Positions 55,990 to 64,000 of a DNA stretch of 64,000 bases are shown here, one piece after another. The notes beneath the pieces are model-generated. The model was not told where the DNA came from, ran no database searches, and was given only the letters and a program-made list of their open reading frames with translations. Both the position numbers and the translations under genes were made by a program. The stretch is from Lachnospira pectinoschiza (GTDB lineage: Bacteria > Bacillota > Clostridia > Lachnospirales > Lachnospiraceae): positions 1 to 64,000 of the forward strand of contig NZ_JAJCRR010000006.1 of assembly GCF_020564355.1 (NCBI RefSeq), read 5' to 3'. Within the stretch, counting starts at the first letter, position 1. The number at the start of each line of letters is the position of its first letter.

Positions 55990-56348
55990 TGGTATTTATA
56001 AAAGCATTTGTAATCGGCGGAATGATTTGCGCTCTGACACAGATATTAATGGAAAAAACCAGGCTGATGCCCGGAAGGATTATGGTACTGCTCGTAACGC
56101 TGGGAACGTTTCTGGGGGCAGTCGGTTTATATGAGCCGTTTGCGGAATTCGCTGGTGCAGGTGCGACTGTGCCGCTGTTAGGTTTTGGAAATGTATTGTG
56201 GAAAGGCGTCAGAGAAGCAGTCGATGCCAATGGTTTTTTAGGGTTGTTCCAGGGCGGTTTTAAAGCCTGTGCCGTCGGCGTATCCGCCGCGCTCATCTTC
56301 GGATATCTGGCATCCGTGCTGTTTGAACCGAAGATGAAGAAGAAGTGA
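55986..56348 (+). CDS. spoVAE: Stage V sporulation protein AE
   Basis: ATG 55986 overlaps the spoVAD stop. The 120 residues have four membrane helices (FVIGGMICALTQILME; IMVLLVTLGTFLGAVGLY; ACAVGVSAALIFGYLASVLF) and fit SpoVAEb. It is the last gene of the block and is directly followed by the palindromic array. Confidence 0.92.
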   Translation: MMVFIKAFVIGGMICALTQILMEKTRLMPGRIMVLLVTLGTFLGAVGLYEPFAEFAGAGATVPLLGFGNVLWKGVREAVDANGFLGLFQGGFKACAVGVSAALIFGYLASVLFEPKMKKK

Positions 56349-56349
56349 C

Positions 56350-56618
56350 GCATGAAATATGATTGCGACTCAACGTTATCGCTTAACGGGCGCATGAAAT
56401 ATGATTGCGGCTCAACGTTATCACTTAACTTCGCTGCAATCATATTCCATGCTTGGAGTGATGGAGGACGGGAAGTTACGGAGATATGAACGTATGATTG
56501 CGGCTCAACGTTATCACTTAACTTCGCTGCAATCATATTTCATGCTTGGAGTGATGGCGGACGGAAAGTTACGGAGATATGAATGTATGATTGCGGCTCA
56601 ACGTTATCACTTAACTTC
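56350..56618. repeat. 93-bp tandem array of conserved-loop palindromic elements
   Basis: Full or partial units start with ATGATTGC at 56358, 56401, 56494 and 56587; the last three are spaced exactly 93 bp. Unit 2 folds into a 20-bp stem (56392-56411 with 56433-56452, 18 of 20 paired) around a 21-nt loop TCAACG TTATC ACTTAACTTC. The first unit is cut after the loop and the last lacks its right arm. A frame free of stops crosses all units (31 codons each) but has no ribosome site. The loop and inner stem match the element at 19315-19376. Confidence 0.9.
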
Positions 56619-56629
56619 ACATGAAATAA

Positions 56630-56689
56630 AAAGAAAAAGGCTTCTGACAGTACCGGGTTAAACGGTGTTTATCAGAAGTCTTTTTCTTT
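56630..56689. terminator. Bidirectional terminator between spoVA array and PBP gene
   Basis: AAAGAAAAAGGCTTCTGA pairs with TCAGAAGTCTTTTTCTTT. T runs occur on both strands. Confidence 0.88.
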
Positions 56690-56721
56690 AGTTTGCAGAT
56701 ATCCTGCATTATTTTAATTTG

Positions 56722-59490
56722 TTATTCCGCGGTGTTCCAATTCTGGCTGGCAGTAGTTGGATTCTGGGCAGCGGAGCTGCTTTGGTTGTTGTTGTGTGCG
56801 GCGCTTGTGCCGGCTGTGTTGGAAGTATTTCCGTTTGTTCCGTTGTTATTTGCGGCGGTTGTTCCTACAGTGTTAGATGGAGTGGTTACCGCCTGTGAAG
56901 CTTCGGTTGTCTGGCTTCCGGGTTTTACAGCGGAAGCATTGGAGCCGTTGTGCAGGCTGCAAAGTCTGGAAAGCTTTTCATCTGTAATTGCGTAAGAAGA
57001 ATCATATGCACTATAAGAAGATTCTTCATCAGAAGCAGTACCGGAGGATGATTTTTTAATATAAACACGTGTAGAGGTGTTTGTACATCCTGCGGAAGCG
57101 ACATCGCCCGAATCATTACAAATTGTTACTTTAACATGGGTGTCACATTCTTCTGTCGGCACATTATCCGCCGAAAAATATTCTGTAATAACCTGGCTGC
57201 CGCGCGGGTCTTCATCACATAAACCTGCAACAGCGAGTTTACCGGACTGTGAGCATACCTGGGCAGTCACAATGCCGGACGGCTGTGTAAATTCACCGGT
57301 AGAAAGTCCCTCGTGAATCTGTGACATAATCGTCTGCCAAATCTTTGTATGGCTGATAGACTTGGACAAAACTTTAGAGTTATCATCATAGCCCAGCCAG
57401 ATAGAAGCCGTATAATATGGTGTAAAACCACAGAACCATTTATCGGTTTCATTATTGGTCGTACCTGTTTTACCGGCAACCGGCTGGTTGGAAAGAGCTG
57501 CAGATGTACCGGTACCCTGTGTGATAACGGATTCCAGTGCACTGGTCAGCAGCCATGCCGTCTGTTCCTTTAATACGGTATGTGTTTCACTGGAGGAATT
57601 GTCAAGCAGCAGATTCCCCTTGTAGTCGTATACAGCGGTATAATATACCGGTTTGGTGTACGTACCGTGATTTGCAATGGCAGCGTAAGCTGCGGTCATA
57701 TCAATATTGGTAACACCCAGTGTCATACCACCGAGGGCGAGCGGCTGAACAATATCGTGGCTGCCGTTAATTGCCTTTTGTGGAGATACCAGCGTGCTGA
57801 TACCGAATTTTTCCAGATAATTAAAGCCGACCTGCGGTGTGATTAACGTCAGCACCTTGACAGCCGGTACATTCTGCGAGCGGTAAATCGCTTCACGCAC
57901 GGTCATCAGTCCGCGGTATTCTCCGGCAGTAAAGTTTTTAACAAGCTGTCCGCTTGAATAATAGTACGGAGAGTCATCAATAGCACTGGCAAGTGTAATC
58001 GCACCGGTATCAAGCGCCGGACCGTAAGCTGCCAGTGGTTTAATGGAAGAACCCGGCTGGCGTGGCGAATCAGTTGCACGGTTTAAAGTACGGTTGCCTG
58101 ATTTTTCTCCGCGTCCGCCGACCAGTACCTTCACATAGCCGGTATGCTGATCCATTAAAGAAAATGAAAGCTGCGGCTGGATTACATAATGCAGCGATTC
58201 TGCAACAACCGTTTCACCATTTGCCGTCATGGCTTCGCGGTAGGTATCCACATACTGCTGTGCGGTATCTTCGTTAGTCTGTGTCAGACTGAAATTATAA
58301 TTGCCCTGTACATTCTGATACCATGTCTGCATGGTCGAATGGGAGTAATTGATAATTTTTCCGTCAGCGTTTTTTACACTTAATGCATAGTTAATCGAAA
58401 ATTCTGTTGAACTCGGATAAAATGAAGGGTTGTTAATCGCTTCATCGGCAATTTCCTGCATGGAAGTATCCTGTGTGGAATAAACCTGCAGACCGCCTTT
58501 GTAAATGAGGTTGGTTGCCTGTGTTTCCGTATAACCTTTCTGTGTCATCAAGTCGTCAATCAGCTGTTCAATGAGTGTATCAACGAAATAAGAATATGTG
58601 GAAGAGGAGCCGGTTGCAATGTCAAGACCCTCTACACGCGCATATACATCATCTGCAAGGGCTTCATCATACTCTTCCTGTGCAATGTAACCGTGCTTGA
58701 GCATATTGCGCAAAACCTTCTGCTGTCGTTCCTGATTGTCTTCCGGATACTTTAACGGGTTTAACTTGGTCGGATTCTGTGTAATGGAAGCAATCACGGC
58801 ACATTCGCTTAAAGTCAGTTCGGAAACGTCTTTTCCGAAATAACCGTTGGCAGCTGCCTGTACACCATAATAGCCGTTTCCAAGGTTAATTGTATTTAAG
58901 TAATTTTCAAGGATATCGTCCTTGCTCATATACGTTTCAAGCTTAATTGCAAGATACTGTTCCTGCACCTTACGCTTAATCTTTTCAATGTCTGTTTCGT
59001 TATATGCATTAAAGACATTGTTTTTTAAAAGCTGCTGTGTCAGGGTACTTGCACCCTGTGAAAGACCACCACCGGTAATAGTGTTATAACCGGCACGGAT
59101 AATGCCACGGATGTCAATGCCGTTATGTTCGTAAAAACGTTCATCTTCAATTGCAACAAAAGCATGCTGCAATTCAAGAGGCACAACGTCCAGCTCCACG
59201 GAAATACGGTTGGAGCCGGTGGTAGAGAGCGTCTGGATTTCATTGCTTTCGTTATCGTAGATTTTTGTGGCAAATCCGTCAGGTGATACGTCAATTGTCG
59301 AAACGTCAGGGGCGCTCGAAATAATACCCTGTACAGAACCCAGTACCAGACATGAGCCTGAAACCACAACGGCAATTGCTAATATCAGTATAAATTTGAT
59401 GGCGAAAACGCCAAGTTTTGTTCGAAGTCTTGTAGCGGCGGAATTTAGCAGTTTTTTCTTTTGTTTTATGCCTTGTCTGCCATAATTCAT
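56722..59490 (-). CDS. Class A penicillin-binding protein 1A
   Basis: ATG 59490 on the minus strand follows AAGGAGGACAATCT. The 922 residues have one helix (about 24-50), a GT51 glycosyltransferase domain with EDERFYEHNGID and GGGLSQGASTLTQQL, and a transpeptidase with SSIK (serine of the SxxK box), SQN and KTGTT motifs. A low-complexity Asn/Thr/Ser tail of about 85 residues follows. It polymerises and cross-links peptidoglycan. It converges on the sporulation block. Confidence 0.94.
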   Translation of the reverse strand: MNYGRQGIKQKKKLLNSAATRLRTKLGVFAIKFILILAIAVVVSGSCLVLGSVQGIISSAPDVSTIDVSPDGFATKIYDNESNEIQTLSTTGSNRISVELDVVPLELQHAFVAIEDERFYEHNGIDIRGIIRAGYNTITGGGLSQGASTLTQQLLKNNVFNAYNETDIEKIKRKVQEQYLAIKLETYMSKDDILENYLNTINLGNGYYGVQAAANGYFGKDVSELTLSECAVIASITQNPTKLNPLKYPEDNQERQQKVLRNMLKHGYIAQEEYDEALADDVYARVEGLDIATGSSSTYSYFVDTLIEQLIDDLMTQKGYTETQATNLIYKGGLQVYSTQDTSMQEIADEAINNPSFYPSSTEFSINYALSVKNADGKIINYSHSTMQTWYQNVQGNYNFSLTQTNEDTAQQYVDTYREAMTANGETVVAESLHYVIQPQLSFSLMDQHTGYVKVLVGGRGEKSGNRTLNRATDSPRQPGSSIKPLAAYGPALDTGAITLASAIDDSPYYYSSGQLVKNFTAGEYRGLMTVREAIYRSQNVPAVKVLTLITPQVGFNYLEKFGISTLVSPQKAINGSHDIVQPLALGGMTLGVTNIDMTAAYAAIANHGTYTKPVYYTAVYDYKGNLLLDNSSSETHTVLKEQTAWLLTSALESVITQGTGTSAALSNQPVAGKTGTTNNETDKWFCGFTPYYTASIWLGYDDNSKVLSKSISHTKIWQTIMSQIHEGLSTGEFTQPSGIVTAQVCSQSGKLAVAGLCDEDPRGSQVITEYFSADNVPTEECDTHVKVTICNDSGDVASAGCTNTSTRVYIKKSSSGTASDEESSYSAYDSSYAITDEKLSRLCSLHNGSNASAVKPGSQTTEASQAVTTPSNTVGTTAANNNGTNGNTSNTAGTSAAHNNNQSSSAAQNPTTASQNWNTAE

Positions 59491-59658
59491 AGATTGTCCT
59501 CCTTGATAAGTTCTTACTATTATATCATAACGAAAATACTTTGACAAATTGAAATGAAATTCGTACTATATAATAAATGTTTGCTGCGGAACAATCCATA
59601 GGGGAAATTATACTTCCGGCGGTCATTAAAAATGTAAGGCATACAGAATGGAGAAAAT

Positions 59659-60303
59659 ATGAAGATTATATATAAGGAAGGCGAAGGGGAGATTGAAGAA
59701 AAAAAATCCCGTTTTATTGCACACGTATATCCGGTACAATCGGAAGAACAGGCAGTATCATATATTAATGAAGTAAAAAAGAAATACTGGGATGCAAGGC
59801 ATAATTGTTATGCCTATGTATTGGGAGAGGATGCGGGCTTTCAGCGGTTTAGTGACGATGGAGAGCCGCAGGGGACAGCAGGAAAACCGATTCTTGACAT
59901 TATTATGAAAAGCGGCATCTATAATTGCCTGATTATTGTGACAAGATATTTCGGTGGTACGCTGCTTGGAACAGGCGGATTAATCCGTGCTTATCAGGCA
60001 GCTTCCAAGGAAGGACTGGAACACAGCACCGTGCTTTCGGTATCGGACGGGGTTCTGGCACAGATTGATGCGGATTATAACAGCATTGGGAAAATCCAGT
60101 ATATTTGTTTGGAAATGCACATAGATATATTAAAAACCGAATATACTGAAAATGTTTATATGGAAATGATTGTACAGGCAGAAAATTATGGACAGTTTGT
60201 ACAGAAAATAACCGATGCGTTTTCAGGGAAAATTTCTGTTGTAAAAATTCAACAACAGAAATTTGGCAAAAGTGAAAGCGGAGAGGTGATTCTGCTTTCC
60301 TGA
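59659..60303 (+). CDS. YigZ/IMPACT family protein
   Basis: ATG 59659 follows AATGGAGAAAAT. The 214 residues have the IMPACT domain (EEKKSRFIAHVYPVQSEEQAVSYINEVKKKYWDARHNCYAYV; GEPQGTAGKPILDII; RYFGGTLLGTGGLIRAY) and a C-terminal RRF-like part. The exact cellular role is unsettled; it is widely conserved and possibly linked to translation. Confidence 0.9.
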   Translation: MKIIYKEGEGEIEEKKSRFIAHVYPVQSEEQAVSYINEVKKKYWDARHNCYAYVLGEDAGFQRFSDDGEPQGTAGKPILDIIMKSGIYNCLIIVTRYFGGTLLGTGGLIRAYQAASKEGLEHSTVLSVSDGVLAQIDADYNSIGKIQYICLEMHIDILKTEYTENVYMEMIVQAENYGQFVQKITDAFSGKISVVKIQQQKFGKSESGEVILLS

Positions 60304-60588
60304 GCAAAATAATGGGAAAAGATAGTAATATATCACAAAAAGAAGTTTTGAAAACCGAAAAATTCAATTTGTATTGTAAATGTGATGTAAAAATAAACAA
60401 AAAATATGGTACGGATAGTGCATAATTTACATAATGCATGGTATATTTTGCGCAGAGAATTTATTTAATAAGAATAAAAATATAAGAAAACTGAAAAAAA
60501 TGTAAAAAAAAATAAAACTGGAAAGCCGCATAAATACTGGGGTTTCACAAAAAATTCAAAAAAAGTACAAGAATTGTTCAAAATAGTC
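60304..60588. other. AT-rich upstream region of the sugar ABC operon
   Basis: No gene is visible. The stretch is very A-rich (for example AATGTAAAAAAAAATAAAAC around 60497-60516), which could serve as an UP-like element. No clear CcpA site was assigned. Confidence 0.4.
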
Positions 60589-60617
60589 TTGTTAAAATCA
60601 CACAAAAATGCTATTAT
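60589..60617 (+). promoter_or_regulatory. Promoter of the sugar ABC operon
   Basis: TTGTTA (60589-60594), a 17-bp spacer and TATTAT (60612-60617), 70 bp before the lipoprotein gene. Confidence 0.65.
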
Positions 60618-60686
60618 ACCTATGTCAATGAATGTTGGCTGGGGGTGGTTCCCCCGCGAAACCAAACAAGGAGGGTTTATAGGTTT

Positions 60687-62279
60687 ATGAAGAAAACAAT
60701 CAAAAAGCTTACTGCTGTAGGTTTAACACTTACTTCAGTAATGGGACTCGTAGCTTGCGGCAGCTCAAATGACAGCAATGCAGCAGGCGGATCAAGCTCA
60801 AGCAAGGAAGTAACAAAACCGGATAAGTTCACAATTATGTGCGATAGTACGGTAGTTACAGAAACAAATGGTGCTGCGGCATTCTACGAACAGTTAAAGA
60901 CTGCAACAGGTCTTGACTTCCAGTGGACTCGTCCGGACCACAGCGGTTACTATGATGCAGTTGCTAATGCATTTAACTCAGATGATACAATGCCAGACGT
61001 TATATTACTTTCATCTGACTACTATGCATTATATGCTTCAAATGGTTTCCTTTGGAATATGACAGATGCTTGGAATTCATCAGAAACAAAGAAATCAGGA
61101 AGATTAATCAGCACAGCTGATAACGTTCTTTCAGCTCTTATGGTTAATGGTGAAGATGGAACAAAGGCTATGTATGGATTCTCTCCATACCGTGGTAATG
61201 GCTGCTGTACTTATATCAAGAAGGCTTGGTTAGATGCAGCTGGTATCAGCACAGCAGATGTTGAAGGCAAGACACTTGATTTCAACACATACTATGGCTA
61301 CTTAAAGCAGATGGCTGCTAATAAGGGTCATTATGTAATTTCTGCTCCGGGCTTCATCAGCAATGAAGCACCTTACACAAACTACCTGCCAGAATTCTAT
61401 CAGCAGGCTAACTACACATTCTACAAGAATTCATCAGGACAGTACGTTGATGGTTTCTCAGAAGACAAGATGAAAGAGGCTCTTCAGAGAATCCAGACAG
61501 CTGTTAATGATGGTATTATTGATAAGGAATCTGTAAACAACTCTACATCTAATGCACGTGATAAGTTCTATTCAACAGATGCAGGCTCTGAATCAGGCGT
61601 ATTCACATACTGGGCTGGTACATGGGCTAATACATTAAAGACTCAGCTTGCTACTAAGGGTCTTGATAATGAACTGATTGCTATTAAGCCAATCCAAGAA
61701 CTTGGTACATATGTAGAAAGAATCGCACCATGCTGGTGTATTACTACAGCAGCTAAGAACCCGGAAGGTATCTTTAAGTACTTCATCGATACAATGTTAG
61801 ATGGCGGCGACGTTCAGACACTTTGGGAGTACGGCGCAAAGGGAACCCACTGGGATACAAAGGCAGAAACTGTAACACTTGCTAAGGATGACGAAGGCAA
61901 GAAGACTAAGACTTATGAAGAAGGTCAGTTCCACTTCCTTCCACAGCCGGAATCACCGGATAAGTTAATGTCTAAGAACCACATCGATCCAATCCTTGCT
62001 CTTGCTAAGTTCCAGGATGGTAAGGAAGATCCAGGTGCTAGTGCTATGACAGAAACAGCTAAGGCTAACGGTGATTTCTTCGCTGAAAACTCAACTGTAG
62101 CAGTTCCACTTCCAATGACAACTGCTCTTTCTGAGAACATCACTGATATCAACACAGCTAGAAACTACGTTATCTCTCAGGTAGCTTTAGGTTACATGAC
62201 AGTTGATGAAGGTATGAACTACTACAAGACAACAGTTGGTTCATTAGCTGATACAGTACTTAAGTCTTTAAACAAGTAA
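60687..62279 (+). CDS. ABC extracellular solute-binding lipoprotein (LplA-like)
   Basis: ATG 60687 follows GGAGGG. The 530 residues begin with a lipoprotein signal (MKKTIKKLTAVGLTLTSVMG, then LVAC lipobox with Cys26) and a Ser-rich linker. The fold is that of family 1 solute-binding proteins of oligosaccharide uptake systems. It would deliver glycans to the permeases downstream. Codon use is highly biased (GCT, AAG, TCA, AAC), like gdhA, predicting strong expression. Confidence 0.92.
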   Translation: MKKTIKKLTAVGLTLTSVMGLVACGSSNDSNAAGGSSSSKEVTKPDKFTIMCDSTVVTETNGAAAFYEQLKTATGLDFQWTRPDHSGYYDAVANAFNSDDTMPDVILLSSDYYALYASNGFLWNMTDAWNSSETKKSGRLISTADNVLSALMVNGEDGTKAMYGFSPYRGNGCCTYIKKAWLDAAGISTADVEGKTLDFNTYYGYLKQMAANKGHYVISAPGFISNEAPYTNYLPEFYQQANYTFYKNSSGQYVDGFSEDKMKEALQRIQTAVNDGIIDKESVNNSTSNARDKFYSTDAGSESGVFTYWAGTWANTLKTQLATKGLDNELIAIKPIQELGTYVERIAPCWCITTAAKNPEGIFKYFIDTMLDGGDVQTLWEYGAKGTHWDTKAETVTLAKDDEGKKTKTYEEGQFHFLPQPESPDKLMSKNHIDPILALAKFQDGKEDPGASAMTETAKANGDFFAENSTVAVPLPMTTALSENITDINTARNYVISQVALGYMTVDEGMNYYKTTVGSLADTVLKSLNK

Positions 62280-62322
62280 TCAGTAACTGATTATGTAAAC
62301 ACGGCTGTATAGCCACTTTATA

Positions 62323-62372
62323 AGAATCCACTTTCGGGTGGGGGAACCCACCCGGAATGGATTCTAATTTTT
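62323..62372 (+). terminator. Intra-operon hairpin after the lipoprotein gene
   Basis: AGAATCCA pairs with TGGATTCT, with an inner CGGGTGGG/CCCACCCG stem, followed by a short T run. It probably terminates part of the transcripts and keeps binding protein above permease levels. Confidence 0.8.
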
Positions 62373-62430
62373 AGCTTATTTATATCGAGAGTAGGCTTGG
62401 AATTTTACAAAAAATATTAGGAAAGAAGGT

Positions 62431-63906
62431 ATGAAGATGCAATGTAAGTCTTGTGGAACAGAATTACCTAAAAAAGCAAAGGTTTGTCCGAAGTGCGGAG
62501 AACTCGTTGGAAAGCAGAAGTCAGACAACCTTAAAGTAATTGCTGTCGCCGGTTTAGTTATTGCGTTAATAGGCGGGCTATTGCCTTTTGTTCAGAATAC
62601 AGATGTTGAGTTGATTTCTGATGCCTACAGTTTTATGAACATTGATGTACCAGCTATGTGGTACCTTTACATGCTGGCTATTGTAGTATCTCTGGTACTT
62701 TTAGCAGTAAAGAAAGATATGTTTTCAATTATACCTACAGCTATTTCAGGTATAATTTTTATTGTTTCATTCGTAGGAATGAACTTCAGAGGTTACGAGA
62801 GCAGAAAGCTCTATAATCTTCATTCATTGACAGATTTATTATCAAACGGATATGAAGGTTCTTCATATTCAGTAGGTTGCGGTGTATATGTAGTTATCAT
62901 TGGTCTCATTCTTGGTATTGCAGGATGCTTTATTGATATCATGAAGTACTTCAAGAAAGATATCAACGTTGACTCTAAGTACATGACAAACTCAATCAAC
63001 AGGAAAGTATGGTCAAAGATCTACTACCACAGATGGTTCTATGTAATGTTTTTGCCGGTATTAATCATGATTTTACTGTTTAACTACTGGCCAATGTTAG
63101 GTTGTAGATATGCCTTTACAAAATATATTATCCGTTCACCGTATTATGTAGGTCTTCTTCACTTCAATACGATGTTCACAAACGATGTATTCTTCTGGGA
63201 TGCATTCCGTAACACATTACTGCTTTCTATCGTTAAGTTAATTCTTAACACTGGTGCAGCCGTTATTATTTCATTATTACTGAATGAAATTACAAACCTT
63301 GCATTTAAGAAGACAGTACAGACAATTGTATACTTACCTCACTTTATGTCATGGGTAGTAGTTGCTTCTATCTTCCGTTTAATTCTTTCAGTTAACAGTT
63401 CAGGTATGATTAACCAGATGTTAATGGGAATGGGCGTGATTGATAATCCAATCTTCTTCCTTGGTGATGTAAGATACTGGAGAGGCACATTCTTCTTCAT
63501 CAACGTTTGGAAGGATACAGGTTGGGGAACAATCCTTTTCCTTGCTACATTATCAGGTATCAGCCCAGACCTTTATGAAGCTGCCCAGATTGATGGTGCA
63601 AACCGTTGGAAGAGATTAATTTATATTACACTTCCTGCTTTAGCAAATACTATTATTACTGTATTCATTCTGAACCTTGCTAAGGTTATGAACCTTTTCG
63701 AATCAGTATTCGTAACAATGAACGATGCAGTCGTTAACGTTTCTAACGTACTTCAGACATATGTATACCGTAAGACATTCGGTAGTGGTAACTCCGATTA
63801 TGGTTATACAACAGCGGTTGGTTTATTCAAGTCATTTGTAGGTATGATCCTCGTACTTGGATGTAACTATGCAAGTAAAAAAGTACGTGGTCGCGGTATT
63901 GTATAG
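62431..63906 (+). CDS. Sugar ABC permease (LplB-like) with zinc-ribbon and membrane N-terminal extension
   Basis: ATG 62431 has AGGAAAGAAGG upstream. Of 491 residues, the first 25 form a zinc ribbon (C5, C8, C19, C22), residues 35-175 carry four extra helices (LKVIAVAGLVIALIGGLLPF; YLYMLAIVVSLVLL...), and 190-491 are an LplB-type permease with six helices and the EAA loop EAAQIDGANRWKRLIYITLPAL (about 388-409). Ordinary LplB proteins are about 300 residues, so the N-terminal 180 are an unusual fusion. It probably works with the next permease and the lipoprotein. No stop or start break separates the parts. Confidence 0.88.
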   Translation: MKMQCKSCGTELPKKAKVCPKCGELVGKQKSDNLKVIAVAGLVIALIGGLLPFVQNTDVELISDAYSFMNIDVPAMWYLYMLAIVVSLVLLAVKKDMFSIIPTAISGIIFIVSFVGMNFRGYESRKLYNLHSLTDLLSNGYEGSSYSVGCGVYVVIIGLILGIAGCFIDIMKYFKKDINVDSKYMTNSINRKVWSKIYYHRWFYVMFLPVLIMILLFNYWPMLGCRYAFTKYIIRSPYYVGLLHFNTMFTNDVFFWDAFRNTLLLSIVKLILNTGAAVIISLLLNEITNLAFKKTVQTIVYLPHFMSWVVVASIFRLILSVNSSGMINQMLMGMGVIDNPIFFLGDVRYWRGTFFFINVWKDTGWGTILFLATLSGISPDLYEAAQIDGANRWKRLIYITLPALANTIITVFILNLAKVMNLFESVFVTMNDAVVNVSNVLQTYVYRKTFGSGNSDYGYTTAVGLFKSFVGMILVLGCNYASKKVRGRGIV

Positions 63907-63918
63907 GAGGGATAGATA

Positions 63919-64000
63919 ATGAGTAAAGAACAAGTAGTAGTTGCAAGAAAAAAGAAGAAAAAAGTCAAAATCTTCCCTATCGTAAACGTAATTTTGTTTT
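63919..64000 (+). CDS. Second sugar ABC permease (LplC-like), start only
   Basis: ATG 63919 follows GGAGGG at 63907-63912, 12 bp after the first permease. Only 27 codons lie in the window (MSKEQVVVARKKKKKVKIFP...). The position and the basic start before a first helix fit the LplC-type partner permease. Confidence 0.75.
   Translation, partial: MSKEQVVVARKKKKKVKIFPIVNVILF

Noticed and set aside
56401..56661. 86-residue protein from the 93-bp array
   Set aside because: No ribosome site, and the frame is open on both strands because the DNA is palindromic; treated as a repeat instead.

Overview
The window looks like a chromosomal segment of a spore-forming, gut-type Clostridia, most likely a Lachnospiraceae member. 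The basis is low-to-moderate GC, strong AGGAGG-type ribosome binding sites, a spoIIA-sigF-spoVA block, an LplA/LplB-type sugar uptake system, CdaA/CdaR c-di-AMP genes, NADP-type glutamate dehydrogenase, class A PBP, LCP and Csp-like S8 proteins. I see no rRNA or tRNA gene. The genus is not resolved from sequence alone.

Positions 1-11,500 are accessory and partly decayed. They hold the end of an IS3-like transposase gene, a truncated XRE gene, a truncated ParM-like gene fused by deletion to a broken LPXTG adhesin, an XRE gene and a truncated DUF5688 gene. These read as the remains of an integrated conjugative or plasmid-like element. Next comes an intact 1,519-residue secreted, wall-anchored M64 (IgA-protease family) metallopeptidase with a near-identical 555-bp internal duplication. 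A frameshifted XRE/zinc-ribbon gene and a 3' fragment of another gene follow, and then a CRISPR array of 10 repeats with no cas gene anywhere in the window.

Positions 11,500-30,800 are housekeeping and transport genes: flavodoxin, a Y-family polymerase with YolD, a ProX-type editing deacylase, an SDR oxidoreductase, a transglutaminase-like protein, galactokinase with a K+ channel, a Lon-like AAA+ ATPase without protease domain, a YtrA-type GntR with two ABC modules and a palindromic operator, an EamA exporter, a Nudix hydrolase, a FUSC-like protein, a second YtrA-type GntR, and a membrane protein gene split by one in-frame stop.

Positions 30,800-43,300 hold the c-di-AMP locus (two membrane proteins, cdaA, cdaR, HPr, phosphoglucomutase), htrA, clpX, an S8 peptidase and a HAD phosphatase. 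Positions 43,300-51,500 hold an LCP ligase, gdhA, an uncharacterised coiled-coil protein, folC and a zinc-ribbon/TPR membrane protein. Positions 51,600-56,350 are the sporulation block (spoIIAA, spoIIAB, sigF, spoVAA-AE). Positions 56,350-64,000 hold a tandem palindromic repeat, a class A PBP, a YigZ/IMPACT protein and the start of a carbohydrate ABC operon whose first permease carries an unusual zinc-ribbon/membrane extension.

The most unusual non-coding signal is a hairpin family with a conserved loop and different complementary arms, found after the K+ channel gene and, as a 93-bp tandem array, after spoVAE. Runs of intergenic hairpins at 27,366-27,499 and 44,835-44,991 are also noteworthy. 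The latter is bounded by a duplicated ribosome binding site.
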